From NCBI RefSeq assembly GCF_014193515.1, contig NZ_BLXX01000001.1:682001-746000 (forward strand): a stretch of 64,000 bases of DNA, written 5' to 3'. The translations under genes were made by a program, and so were the position numbers. Position 1 is the first letter of the stretch; each line of letters begins with the position of its first letter. The notes beneath the pieces were generated by a model. That model saw nothing but the letters and a program-made list of their open reading frames with translations, had not been told where the DNA came from and ran no database searches. This stretch comes from Geomonas silvestris. Lineage in GTDB: Bacteria; Desulfobacterota; Desulfuromonadia; Geobacterales; Geobacteraceae. Shown here one piece after another: positions 54,022 to 62,800 of the stretch.

Positions 54022-54810
54022 TCAGAAGCAGGAGCGCACTACCCCGCCGTCCACGCGCAGGGCCGCCCCGTTGGTCGCCGAGGAGAGCGGGCTCGCCACG
54101 TAGGCGACCAGGTTGGCCACCTCGTCGATGCTGGCGAAGCGCTGCAAAAGGGAGCTCGGGCGCACGGTCTGGAAAAACTCCTTCTCGAACTCTTCCAGAG
54201 TACGCCCGCCGCTTAGTTTGGTGGCAAATTCCTCGACGCCGGCCGAGAGGGTGGGCCCGGGAAGCACGGCGTTGCTGGTCACCCCGGTGCCGGCGAGGCT
54301 CTCGGCGATGCCACGCGACACGGCCAGCATCGCGGTCTTGGTCATCCCGTAGTGGATCATCTCCACCGGGATCTGGATCCCGCTTTCGCTGGAGATGAAG
54401 ATGAGGCGCCCCCAGTTCTTCTCGCGCATGGCGGGGAGGTAGAGGCGCGACAGGCGCACCGCGCTCAGGACGTTCACCTCGAAGATGTGCCGCCACTGCT
54501 CGTCGGTGATCTCCTCGAAGGGGCTTGGCTGGTAGATCCCCAGGTTGTTGACCAGGATGTCGACGGCCGGGAAGCGCTCGATGAGCCGCGCGGCCTCGGC
54601 GGCCTGCGAGAGATCGGCGGGGAAGGCTTCGAGCCGCGCGCCGGGGACCTCCTGGGCGATACCTTTCATGGCGTGGCCGACCGCCTCCTCGCTGCGGCCG
54701 TTCACGATGACCCGCGCCCCTTCCCGGGCCAGGAGCCGGGCAATGGCGAAACCGATCCCCTTGGTGGAGCCGGAGACCAGGGCGAGCTTGTCGGTGAGTT
54801 GCAGATCCAT
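54022..54810 (-). CDS. Short-chain dehydrogenase/reductase
   Basis: 262 residues from the ATG at 54810, with TTGGAGG upstream. Classical SDR: SGSTKGIGFAIA cofactor loop (TGxxxGIG form), NNLGIY, catalytic Ser in ISSESG and the YGMTK active site (YxxxK). The Arg at NGRSEE after the second strand suggests NADPH preference. It is close to 3-oxoacyl-ACP reductase-like SDRs of broad substrate range; the actual substrate is unknown. Repeat copy C lies just upstream. Confidence 0.9.
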   Translation of the reverse strand: MDLQLTDKLALVSGSTKGIGFAIARLLAREGARVIVNGRSEEAVGHAMKGIAQEVPGARLEAFPADLSQAAEAARLIERFPAVDILVNNLGIYQPSPFEEITDEQWRHIFEVNVLSAVRLSRLYLPAMREKNWGRLIFISSESGIQIPVEMIHYGMTKTAMLAVSRGIAESLAGTGVTSNAVLPGPTLSAGVEEFATKLSGGRTLEEFEKEFFQTVRPSSLLQRFASIDEVANLVAYVASPLSSATNGAALRVDGGVVRSCF

Positions 54811-54859
54811 GGAGTGCCTCCAAAAGTGGGTGCTTCGGGAATTTTCGTGGAGACCGCAT

Positions 54860-54967
54860 TCCCCCTCCCTTGACGGGAGGGGGCAGGGGGGTGGGTGAAG
54901 CTGCCATGTACCATGAAGTGGCGCCCTCCCCCTCACCCTGGCCCTCTCCCGCAAGGGGAGAGGGGAC
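54860..54967 (+). repeat. ~108-bp nested palindromic repeat, copy C
   Basis: Left hairpin CCCCCTCCC-TTGAC-GGGAGGGGG, G-rich run, core GGGTGAAGCTGCC, CCCTCCCCCTCACCCT, right hairpin CCCTCTCCC-GCAA-GGGGAGAGGGG. It lies between the CMD-fold gene and the dehydrogenase gene, both transcribed on the minus strand. Confidence 0.92.
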
Positions 54968-55067
54968 TTAATTGGACGGCTTTCCCCGAAAATCCGGATG
55001 AACCAAAAAGAGACCCCCGGCAGCCGTTATCGGGGTGCCAGGGGTCGTGGTCTTTCAGGGGTCGGGG

Positions 55068-55388
55068 TCAGTAGCCGCGTTCCAGGACGTCGTCCACCCA
55101 GGCGAGGGCGGCGGCGACGGTGGGAAAGCCGATGGTGCTGGTCAGGACGGTGACTGCGTGGCGGATCTCCTCCGGGGTCGCACCCGCTTCCAGGGCGCGG
55201 ATGGTGTGGCTGTGCACCGAACCGTGCGACCGGATCGCGGCGGCTGCGGCCAGCTGGATCAAAAGACCGGTCTTGGCGTCCAGGGGACCGGAGTTCGCTG
55301 CCGCCTGGCGCAGCGCCTCGACTGCGCCGATCAGTTCGCCGTGGCGTGCCTTGAGTCGTTGGTAGTGCTCGTGCGGTTCTCTGCTCAT
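55068..55388 (-). CDS. Carboxymuconolactone decarboxylase-fold (AhpD-like) protein without the CxxC
   Basis: 106 residues, all helical: LDAKTGLLIQLAAAAAIRSH, then GSVHSHTIRALEAGATPEEIRHAVTVLT. This is the CMD/AhpD fold in outline and length. In AhpD-type members a CxxC with a nearby His is the redox centre; here the stretch is SHGSVHSH with no cysteine at all in the protein. It is therefore not a thiol peroxidase partner. A lyase-like or non-catalytic role remains open. No obvious partner gene is adjacent. Confidence 0.8.
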   Translation of the reverse strand: MSREPHEHYQRLKARHGELIGAVEALRQAAANSGPLDAKTGLLIQLAAAAAIRSHGSVHSHTIRALEAGATPEEIRHAVTVLTSTIGFPTVAAALAWVDDVLERGY

Positions 55389-55449
55389 TGTTGCCTCCCT
55401 CCTCGTGAGTGCGGCGCCCGATGCGGGCTCATGGGCCGCTGGAAGGAGT

Positions 55450-58020
55450 TTAGCCGGATTCTCGTGCGGCGCAAATCCTGCGCGAGTTTTTTGCCGGATT
55501 GGCGGGTGCCGCGGGCCAGGGGGAGCCGTCGGAGCGGCTGTCGAACCACTCGGTCACCTCGTGCTTGCCGATGCGCCGGCCGTGCTCGCGTCCCAGGCTC
55601 CCCTCCAGGGCGTCGGCGGGCATCGGCTTGGCGAGGTAGAACCCCTGCACCTCGTCGCACCCCAGCTCGCTTAGGTGGTGCAGCTGGTCCGAGTTCTCGA
55701 CCCCCTCGGCGAGCACCTTGAGGCTCAGGCTCTGGGCCATGGTGATGATCGCCTCGACGATGGCCGCGTCGTCGTTGCTGCGGCTTACGTCGGCTACAAA
55801 GGAGCGGTCTATCTTGATCCGGTCCACCGGGAAGTGCTTTAGGTAGTTAAGCGACGAGTAACCGGTGCCGAAGTCGTCGATGGAGAGCTGCACCCCCATG
55901 TTCTTCAGGGCCTCCAGGGTCTCGATGGTCCGATCGGCGTTTTCCATGATGACGCTCTCGGTGAATTCCAGCTCGAGGCTCTTGGGATCCACCCCGGTCT
56001 CCCAGATCACCTGGTTCAGCATCGCCACGAAATCCTGCTGCTTCAACTGCTTGCCCGAGACGTTCACCGCCACCCGGAACTCGGGGTGCCCCTGCTCGGC
56101 CCAAAGGCGCGCCTGCAGGCAGGCGGAGCGCAGCACCCACTCGCCGATCCCCAGGATGAGCCCGGAATCCTCGGTGAGCGAGATGAAATCGGAGGGGAGC
56201 ATGAGCCCGAAGTCGGCGCTCTGCCAGCGCAAGAGAACCTCGGCCCCCACCATCTTGTTGGTCCTCAGATCCCACTGGGGCTGGTAGTGCAGGAAGAACT
56301 CGCCGCGCTCGAGCCCCTGGCGCAGCGCGTTTTCCAGGGCGACCCGGTGCAGGATCTTGTGGTTCATCTCCTCGGAGAAGAAGCGGAACCGGCCGCGCCC
56401 CTCGCTCTTGGCGTGGTACATGGCGGTATCGGCGCTCCGGAACAGGCTCGAGGCGTCGTGGCTGTCGTCGGGGAAGAGCGCTATGCCGATGCTCGCGCTG
56501 GAGTAGACGGTGCGCCCCTCGATCTCGAAGGGGTCCTGGAAGATGTCCAGCATGCGCTGTACGGCGGCGGCGACCCGGTCCTGGCAGGAGATGGAGGTCA
56601 AAAGGACCACGAACTCGTCCCCCCCAAGGCGCGCCAGAAGGTCCGACTCGCGGATGCACTCGCTGAGCCTCAAGGCCACCTCGTAGAGGAGCTTGTCTCC
56701 CGCCCCGTGACCCAGGGTGTCGTTGATGTCCTTGAAGTTGTCCAGGTCCAAAAAGACCAGGCTGAGCGCGTCGCCGTCCCGGCCTGCCTGGGCCAGGCAC
56801 TGGTGCAGCCTCTCGAGGAACATGCTCCGGTTGGGAAGCCCGGTCAGGTTGTCGTAGTAGGCGAGCCGGTTGATGCGCTCCTCGTTTTCCTTTCGTTCCG
56901 AGATGTCCTCGCAGGTGGTGACGATCCCCAGGTAGCGCTGTTCGCGGTCCAGGACCGGGATCGAGGTGAGCAGCACCGGGAACTCCTCGCCGCTTTTCCT
57001 GACGTTCACGCTCTCGCGGCGCCAGGTGGTGCCGTCGGTGAGCCGGTTGGGCGGGGTCTGGCGGCGGTGCTGGGTGGCGGCGAAGGCGCGCGCCTCCCGG
57101 CCGATCAGCTCCTCCACCTCGAAGCCGTGCATGCGGGCCTCGGCCGGGTTCAGGTAGACGATGCGGCCGTTGGCGTCGGAGAAGGTGATGCCGATCTGCA
57201 GGCTGTCCACCGCCTCCTTGAGCATCCGGCTGCGGGCCTCGCTGCGGCGCGCCTCGGTCACGTCCTGCAGGGTCCCCACCAGGTGCACGCTGCGCGGCGC
57301 GCCGGTCGGCTCTCGCCGGCCGTAGATCCAGACCTGGCGCTCGCTGCCGTCGCCGCGCACGATGCGGCACTCGAAGTCGCACCCCGCCGGGTCGTCCAGG
57401 GCCCGCTCGAACTGCTCGCGCACCAGGTCGCGGTCCTTGGGGGCGACCTGCTGTAGGAAGGCCATCAGGGTGCCGTTGTCGGCGTCCTGCGAGGTCCCCA
57501 AGATGGCGAACATCTGCTGCGACTTCCAAAAGCGCCCGCTCTCCGGGCTCCACTCCCAGTCCCCCAGCCGGGCGATCTGCTGCACCCGCGCCAGCCGGTC
57601 CTCGCTTTGCTGCAGGTTTTTCAGAAGCCGGCCGTTGCGCAACAGGCAGCGCGCCCGGTACACCAAGAGCTCGGGGTTCCCGCTCTTGGCGACGAAGTCG
57701 CTCGCGCCCGCCTCGAAGGCGCGGTGCACCAGGTCCCCCTCGTCGCTGCCGGTGACCGCCAGGATCGGGGTGTAGCGGCCAAGCACCAGGGAGCGGATGC
57801 GCCGGCAGCTTTCGAGCCCCGCGCACTCCGGAGCTTTCAGCTCGAGGAGCACCAGGTCCGGTTGCCGTTCGATGAAAAGGGGGAGCGGGTCGCCTTGTGC
57901 GGGAGCACGGACCGTCCGGAAGCCCCCTTTTTCCAGGGTGCTCCTGACGATGCCGTGGGCCACATCGTCGTCGTCAACGATGAGGATGAGCGGCAGGTAG
58001 TTCGGACTGGTTTCCGTCAT
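55450..58020 (-). CDS. REC-PAS-PAS-GGDEF-EAL protein with altered receiver and EVL site
   Basis: 856 residues, with AAGGAG upstream. The receiver domain (about 10-125) has the acidic pocket VDDDDV, but the phospho-acceptor position is Glu60 (LLELKAP) instead of Asp. Two PAS domains follow (about 150-265 and 275-395), then GGDEF (near 465-469, with RESD inhibitory site five residues before it). The EAL domain reads EVL at its signature (GAEVLLRW, near 595) but keeps DDFGTGYSSLNYL, KIDRSFV and EGVE. The Glu could mimic permanent phosphorylation. The gene is last transcribed toward the signalling block and stands apart from its neighbours by 62 bp downstream. Confidence 0.94.
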   Translation of the reverse strand: MTETSPNYLPLILIVDDDDVAHGIVRSTLEKGGFRTVRAPAQGDPLPLFIERQPDLVLLELKAPECAGLESCRRIRSLVLGRYTPILAVTGSDEGDLVHRAFEAGASDFVAKSGNPELLVYRARCLLRNGRLLKNLQQSEDRLARVQQIARLGDWEWSPESGRFWKSQQMFAILGTSQDADNGTLMAFLQQVAPKDRDLVREQFERALDDPAGCDFECRIVRGDGSERQVWIYGRREPTGAPRSVHLVGTLQDVTEARRSEARSRMLKEAVDSLQIGITFSDANGRIVYLNPAEARMHGFEVEELIGREARAFAATQHRRQTPPNRLTDGTTWRRESVNVRKSGEEFPVLLTSIPVLDREQRYLGIVTTCEDISERKENEERINRLAYYDNLTGLPNRSMFLERLHQCLAQAGRDGDALSLVFLDLDNFKDINDTLGHGAGDKLLYEVALRLSECIRESDLLARLGGDEFVVLLTSISCQDRVAAAVQRMLDIFQDPFEIEGRTVYSSASIGIALFPDDSHDASSLFRSADTAMYHAKSEGRGRFRFFSEEMNHKILHRVALENALRQGLERGEFFLHYQPQWDLRTNKMVGAEVLLRWQSADFGLMLPSDFISLTEDSGLILGIGEWVLRSACLQARLWAEQGHPEFRVAVNVSGKQLKQQDFVAMLNQVIWETGVDPKSLELEFTESVIMENADRTIETLEALKNMGVQLSIDDFGTGYSSLNYLKHFPVDRIKIDRSFVADVSRSNDDAAIVEAIITMAQSLSLKVLAEGVENSDQLHHLSELGCDEVQGFYLAKPMPADALEGSLGREHGRRIGKHEVTEWFDSRSDGSPWPAAPANPAKNSRRICAARESG

Positions 58021-58356
58021 ACACGGGATCTCCTTAGATCGGAACAGCAGCTACCGGAGAAACTGTATAAAAGGCGCAACAGATACAGTACCAAGGTGAC
58101 GGTTCCTTACTGGGGCGGTAATTTAAATCAAATTGCACCTTAAGGCAATCACATTATGTAGGACTTAATGCAACATTTTGATTTGATTGGACGATTCGGC
58201 GCCGGGCCCGCAGCGGCCGCCACAGCGGCAGCGGAAACGGGCCGAAAGCGCTGTCAGCGGGAACAGGACAAGGCCCTGCGGTTTGGAGGATGATCCCGCG
58301 AAGGGGGCCGGGCCGCCCCAGGAAGCGAAGCGGCGGGTGACGGCAAAGCGGTTTTC
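58021..58356. other. Gap upstream of the REC-PAS-GGDEF-EAL gene
   Basis: The first 160 bp are AT-rich and must hold the promoter of the minus-strand gene; possible -10 hexamers occur near 58064-58072. The remainder is GC-rich and shows no gene or structure that I can name. Confidence 0.4.
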
Positions 58357-58397
58357 TTGACCTGGGTCATACCCGCCAAAGCTGCCGGTGCTAGGAT
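58357..58397 (+). promoter_or_regulatory. FNR/Crp-family-type palindrome and -10 of the small-peptide transcript
   Basis: TTGACC-TG-GGTCAT at 58357-58370, centred about 40.5 bases before the predicted start that follows TAGGAT (58392-58397). This is class II activator geometry. The box is nearly identical to the perfect one at 58953, so one regulator probably reads both. TTGACC half-sites recall HcpR-type members of the Crp/FNR family; the regulator gene is not in the window. Confidence 0.6.
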
Positions 58398-58445
58398 GGC
58401 GAAAGAGAAAAGCTCCGCCCCCGGGCGGATAACCGGAGGTTTACC

Positions 58446-58535
58446 ATGGAACTCGTCGTGATCATAATGGCCCTGACCTGGATGCTTGCCGCCGCCGTGT
58501 CGCTCTGCCCGCTGTGCCACGCCCCGCAGGAATAA
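58446..58535 (+). CDS. 29-residue hydrophobic peptide with a CXXCH haem-attachment motif
   Basis: ATG at 58446 has a full GGAGG six bases upstream, and the frame ends at TAA 58533-58535. The peptide runs MELVVIIMALTW, MLAAAVSL, CPLCH, APQE. About 19 hydrophobic residues form a signal anchor or membrane helix, followed directly by CPLCH (Cys21 to His25), which fits the CXXCH signature for covalent haem c attachment if the C-terminus is periplasmic. It is far shorter than any cytochrome I know. A CXXCH can arise by chance, but the ribosome site, the upstream activator box with -10, and the terminator at 58696 make a self-contained gene. It lies 550 bp before the nitrate reductase operon and shares its control box. 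A metal-binding or regulatory peptide is the alternative. Confidence 0.6.
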   Translation: MELVVIIMALTWMLAAAVSLCPLCHAPQE

Positions 58536-58695
58536 GCGTCGACGTGCTCGTTCCGGGTGCCTCCTGCTGCGGCAGCGGCAGCGGCGCCCCGGAAGCAGGC
58601 CGCCGCCCGTGCCCCTTCCCGTTGAGCGGTTTTTCCACTCTCCGCTTCGCCATCGATATCGCGAGCCTCACCTAACACCCACCTCCCAGGCCCCG

Positions 58696-58732
58696 AAGAC
58701 TCCCTCTCCGGCCGGAGAGGGAGTCTTTTTTG
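58696..58732 (+). terminator. Rho-independent terminator of the small-peptide transcript
   Basis: A 14-bp perfect stem (AAGACTCCCTCTCC 58696-58709, loop GGCC, GGAGAGGGAGTCTT 58714-58727) followed by six T. It separates the short transcript (about 58404-58730) from the nitrate reductase promoter region. The 160 bases between the peptide stop and this hairpin are GC-rich and can fold further (CCTGCT at ~58562 with AGCAGG at ~58595). Confidence 0.92.
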
Positions 58733-58952
58733 TTTTCTAAATATTTTCCAACGCTTTACTCCTATCCCGCATTCCTACCTCGCCGTTTAAATTCCCTACC
58801 GGCAAAGCATAAATCTACTCGGGTGCTAGAATCTCAACGGCCTTGTGACAGTGGCAGATGGGCTCATTGAGTAAGACCGCATCTCCATTGGCAGTTTCAC
58901 GCTTACATCTGACTTTTTTCATGCGCGAGAACCGGAACAAACCCGCACTTTT

Positions 58953-58994
58953 TTGACCTAGGTCAAGAACCGTTTCAAAATCCTGTTCTACAGT
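58953..58994 (+). promoter_or_regulatory. FNR/Crp-family-type palindrome and -10 of the nitrate reductase operon
   Basis: A perfect 14-bp palindrome TTGACCTAGGTCAA (58953-58966) is centred 41.5 bases before the start predicted from TACAGT (58989-58994), a textbook class II position. The leader before the cytochrome ATG (59081) would be about 80 bases. Anaerobic or nitrogen-oxide control of nitrate respiration is the natural reading. Confidence 0.7.
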
Positions 58995-59080
58995 CACCGT
59001 AAACAATCGCGCCGCAACCGGGGCGCGGTCTCCCGGACCGGTGCGACCTGCCGGGAAGCCACGACAAGGAGGAGCTCCAG

Positions 59081-59896
59081 ATGGTCCAAGGAACCAAGAC
59101 GCTGCGCACCCTGCTCCTGGTGTCGGCAGTCCTGGGCGCGGCAGTGAGCGCCCAGGCCGACACCGGAAAGGAGCTCTTCGAGAAACTCTGCGCCGGCTGC
59201 CACACGATCGGCGGCGGCGACGGAGGCGGCCCCGACTTGAAGGGGGTCGCCGCGAAGCACCCCGCCGCGTGGCTGGAGCGGGTGATCGTCGAGCCGGACA
59301 AGCTGACGGCGGAGAAGGACCCCGCGCAGCAGGAGCTCGTGAAGAAGTTCGGCATGGAGATGCCCAACCTCGGGGTGAGCCGCGAGGACGCCAAGAAGAT
59401 CGTGGCCTTCCTGGGAGGCGGTACCCCGGCTGAGGAAGCCGCCGGTGCCCCCGACGGGGCGCAGCCCGCGGCCGGCGTGGCGCCCGAAGCCGCCAAGGCC
59501 GAGGCCCCGGTGACCAAGGAGCTTTTGGCGACCGGCGTCGCGCTCTTCACCGGCAAGGAGCGCTTCGGCAAGGGGGGCGCCCCCTGCGTCTCCTGCCACC
59601 GCCTGAGCTATCCCGGCATCAACGGGGGTTCGCTCGCCAAGGACCTCTCCGGCATGTACGGCAGGCTGGGCGAGAACGGGACCAAGGGGGTGCTGAAGGG
59701 GCTCAGTTTCCCGATCATGAAGAAGATCTACGCCGAGCGCCCCTTGAGCGAGGAGGAGATCACCGCCCTCACCGCGCTCTTCAAGGACCAGGCCGCGCAG
59801 AAGCAGGCGGCGGATGATCCCTACCCCGCCGCCGGCCTCGGCTTCTTCGCCCTCTGCCTGGCCGGCGCCATCGCCTTCAAGAGGAGGATCCGCTGA
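59081..59896 (+). CDS. Diheme c-type cytochrome with C-terminal membrane anchor
   Basis: 271 residues, with AAGGAGG upstream. Signal peptide to about residue 26 (SAQA-D). Two haem sites, CAGCH (37-41) and CVSCH (169-173), lie in two cytochrome c folds joined by an Ala/Pro/Gly-rich linker (about 113-143). Likely axial Met residues are in MEMPNLGV and near FPIMKK. A C-terminal helix (about 248-264, followed by KRRIR) anchors it to the membrane with the haems outside. Its stop overlaps the narG ATG by one base, so it belongs to the nitrate reductase operon and may pass electrons to or from it. A similar cytochrome gene with nar is known to me from other Geobacter-like bacteria, but not its role. 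Confidence 0.93.
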   Translation: MVQGTKTLRTLLLVSAVLGAAVSAQADTGKELFEKLCAGCHTIGGGDGGGPDLKGVAAKHPAAWLERVIVEPDKLTAEKDPAQQELVKKFGMEMPNLGVSREDAKKIVAFLGGGTPAEEAAGAPDGAQPAAGVAPEAAKAEAPVTKELLATGVALFTGKERFGKGGAPCVSCHRLSYPGINGGSLAKDLSGMYGRLGENGTKGVLKGLSFPIMKKIYAERPLSEEEITALTALFKDQAAQKQAADDPYPAAGLGFFALCLAGAIAFKRRIR

Positions 59897-62800
59897 TGTC
59901 GAACCGGATAAAGGACGAGCGTTCGCCGGAGTCCCGCAACTGGGAGGAGTTCTACCGCAACCGCTGGCAGTACGACAAGGTGGTGCGCTCCACCCACGGC
60001 GTCAACTGCACCGGCGGCTGCAGCTGGATGGTGCACGTGAAGGACGGCATCGTCGGCTGGGAGCTGCAGGCCAACGACTACCCCCAGTTCGACGGCAGCG
60101 TGCCGAACCACGAGCCGCGCGGCTGCCCCCGCGGCATCAGCTACTCCTGGTACCTCTACAGCCCGCTGCGGGTCAAGTACCCCTACCTGCGCGGGGCGCT
60201 CTTGGACCGCTGGACCGAGGCCAAAGGGCGCTTCGACGACCCCGTCGAGGCCTGGGCCAGCATCGTCGAGAACCCCGAGGCCCGCGCCTCCTACACCGGC
60301 CGGCGCGGCATGGGGGGCTTTCGGCGCGGCGACTGGGAAACCGCCATCGAGATCATCGCCGCCTCCAACATCTACACCGCGAAAAAGCACGGTCCGGACC
60401 GGGTCGTCGGCTTCTCCCCCATCCCCGCCATGTCGATGATCAGCTACGCGGCCGGCACCCGCTACCTGCAGCTGTTCGGCGGCGTCGCCATGAGCTTCTA
60501 CGACTGGTACTGCGACCTCCCCCCCGCCTCCCCGCAGGTCTGGGGCGAGCAGACCGACGTGAACGAGTCGGCCGACTGGTACAACGCCTCCTACATCGTG
60601 CTGTGCGGCTCCAACGTCCCGATGACCCGCACCCCGGACGCCCACTACCTCTCCGAGGCGCGCTACCGCGGCACCAAGGTGGTGGTCATGTCGCCCGACT
60701 ACTCCATGGCGAGCAAGTTCGCCGACGCCTGGCTCCCGGTCGAGCAGGGGCACGACGGCGCCTTCTGGATGGCGGTGAACCACGTGATCCTCAAGGAGTG
60801 CTACGCCGACCGTAGCGTCCCCTTCTTCGACGACTACGCCCGCACGTACACCGACCTCCCCTTCCTGGTGGAGCTCACCGAGAAGGACGGGGCCTGGGTC
60901 CAGGGGGAGCTGGTGCGCGCCGACCGCTTCGAGCGCTCGGCCTCGCTCGAGCACGCCGACTGGACCCTGTGCGTCGCCGACCGTGCGGGAGAGGTGCGGG
61001 TCCCCAACGGCAGCCTCGGTTCGCGCTGGAGCAAGCAAGAGGGGAAATGGAACCTGGACATGAAGGACCAGGTGGACGGCTCGGAGATCGACCTCAAGCT
61101 CTCCTTTTTGGGGGAGCAGACGGCGCGGGTCCGCTTCCGCTTCGAGGGGGAAAAGGACGCCCTGCGCGAGGTGCCGGTGCGCCGGGTCGCGACCCGCGAC
61201 GGCGAGATCACGGTCACCACGGTCTTCGATCTCCTCATGGCGCAGTTCGGGGTGTCGCGAGGTCTCAAGGGGGACTACCCGCACGGCTACGACTCCGAGC
61301 TCCCCTTCACCCCGAAGTGGCAGGAGAAGCACACCGGCATCGACGCCGAGACCGTCCTGAAGATCGCGCGCGAGTGGGCGCAAAACGGCGAAGAGAGCGG
61401 CGGGCGCAACATGGTGATCATCGGCGCCGGGGTGAACCACTGGTACCACAACGACCTCATCTACCGCGCCGCCATCACCGCGCTCATCCTGACCGGCAGC
61501 GTCGGGAGAAACGGCGGCGGGCTCGCACACTACGTAGGGCAGGAGAAGGTGGCGCCGCTCTCCCCCTGGACCTCCATCGCCATGGCCCACGACTGGGTGA
61601 AGCCCTCGCGGCTGCAGAACACCCCGAGCTTCTGGTACATCCACTCGGACCAGTGGCGCTACGACCGCTCCTTCGTCGACTACTTCAAGCCGGAGACCGG
61701 GGAGAAGATGCCGATGCACGCGGCCGACTTCAACGCCAAGGCGGTGCGCCTGGGGTGGCTCCCCTTCGCCCCGCACTTCGACGAGAACCCCCTGAAACTG
61801 GTGGAAAAGGCCCAGGCGGAAGGGGCCCAGTCCGACGCCGAGATCCGCACCTGGCTGGTGGATCGCCTCAAGAAGGGGACCACCCGCTTTGCGGTGGAGG
61901 ACCCGGACAGTGCGGGGAACTCCCCCAAGGTCTGGTTCATCTGGCGCGGCAACGCGATCTCCTCCTCCGCCAAGGGGCACGAGTTCTTCTTGAAGCACGT
62001 CCTGGGGGCCCCCAACGCGAGCTTCACCGCGAAGGAGGTCGCCAAGGGGCAGGTGAAGGACCTGGTCTGGCACGAGAAGGCGCCCGAGGCGAAGGTGGAC
62101 CTGGTGGTCGACTTGAACTTCCGGATGGACACCTCCACCCTCTACTCGGACATCGTACTGCCTGCCGCCACCTGGTACGAGAAGAGCGACCTCAACACGA
62201 CCGACATGCACTCCTTCGTGAACTGCATGGACGCGGCGGCCCCCCCCTCCTGGGAATCGAGAAGCGACTGGAAGATCTTCTCCGCGGTGGCCAAAAAGGT
62301 GAGCGAACTCGCCGAGAAGCACCTCCCCACCCCGGTGAAGGACGTGGTGGCCGCGCCGCTTCTGCACGACACCCCGGGCGAGATCGCCCAGCGCCGGGTG
62401 GCGGACTGGAAGCTCGGCGAGTGCGAGGCGATCCCCGGCAAGACCATGCCCAACCTGGCCGTGGTGGAGCGCGACTACCCGAACATCTACCAGCGCTTCC
62501 GCTCCCTCGGCCCCGACATCGGGCACCTGGGGTCGCACGGCAACTACTACGACGCCGACGACGAGGCGGAGAAGCTCCTCGACACCCTCCCGACCCGGGA
62601 GTTCGCCGGGAAGCTGCGGGTCGACCTGGAGGAGGAGAAGACCGTCGCGGACGTCATCCTGACCCTCGCCTCCGAGACCAACGGGGAGCTGGCGCACCGC
62701 GCCTTCCAGAAGCTGGAGAAGCGTGTCGGCAAGCCGCTAGCCTCGATCTCCGCAGGCAATCGCGACTTCCGCATGAAGTGGGAGGACGTGACCCAGAAAC

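Noticed and set aside
58544-58677. Second small frame after the CXXCH peptide (GTG 58544 to TAA, with CCGSGSG)
   Set aside because: No ribosome site, and it lies in a strongly structured GC-rich region; more likely the 3' untranslated part of the short transcript.
59821-62697. 958-codon open frame on the minus strand opposite narG
   Set aside because: Same GC-driven shadow. narG on the plus strand has all expected ligands and spacing.
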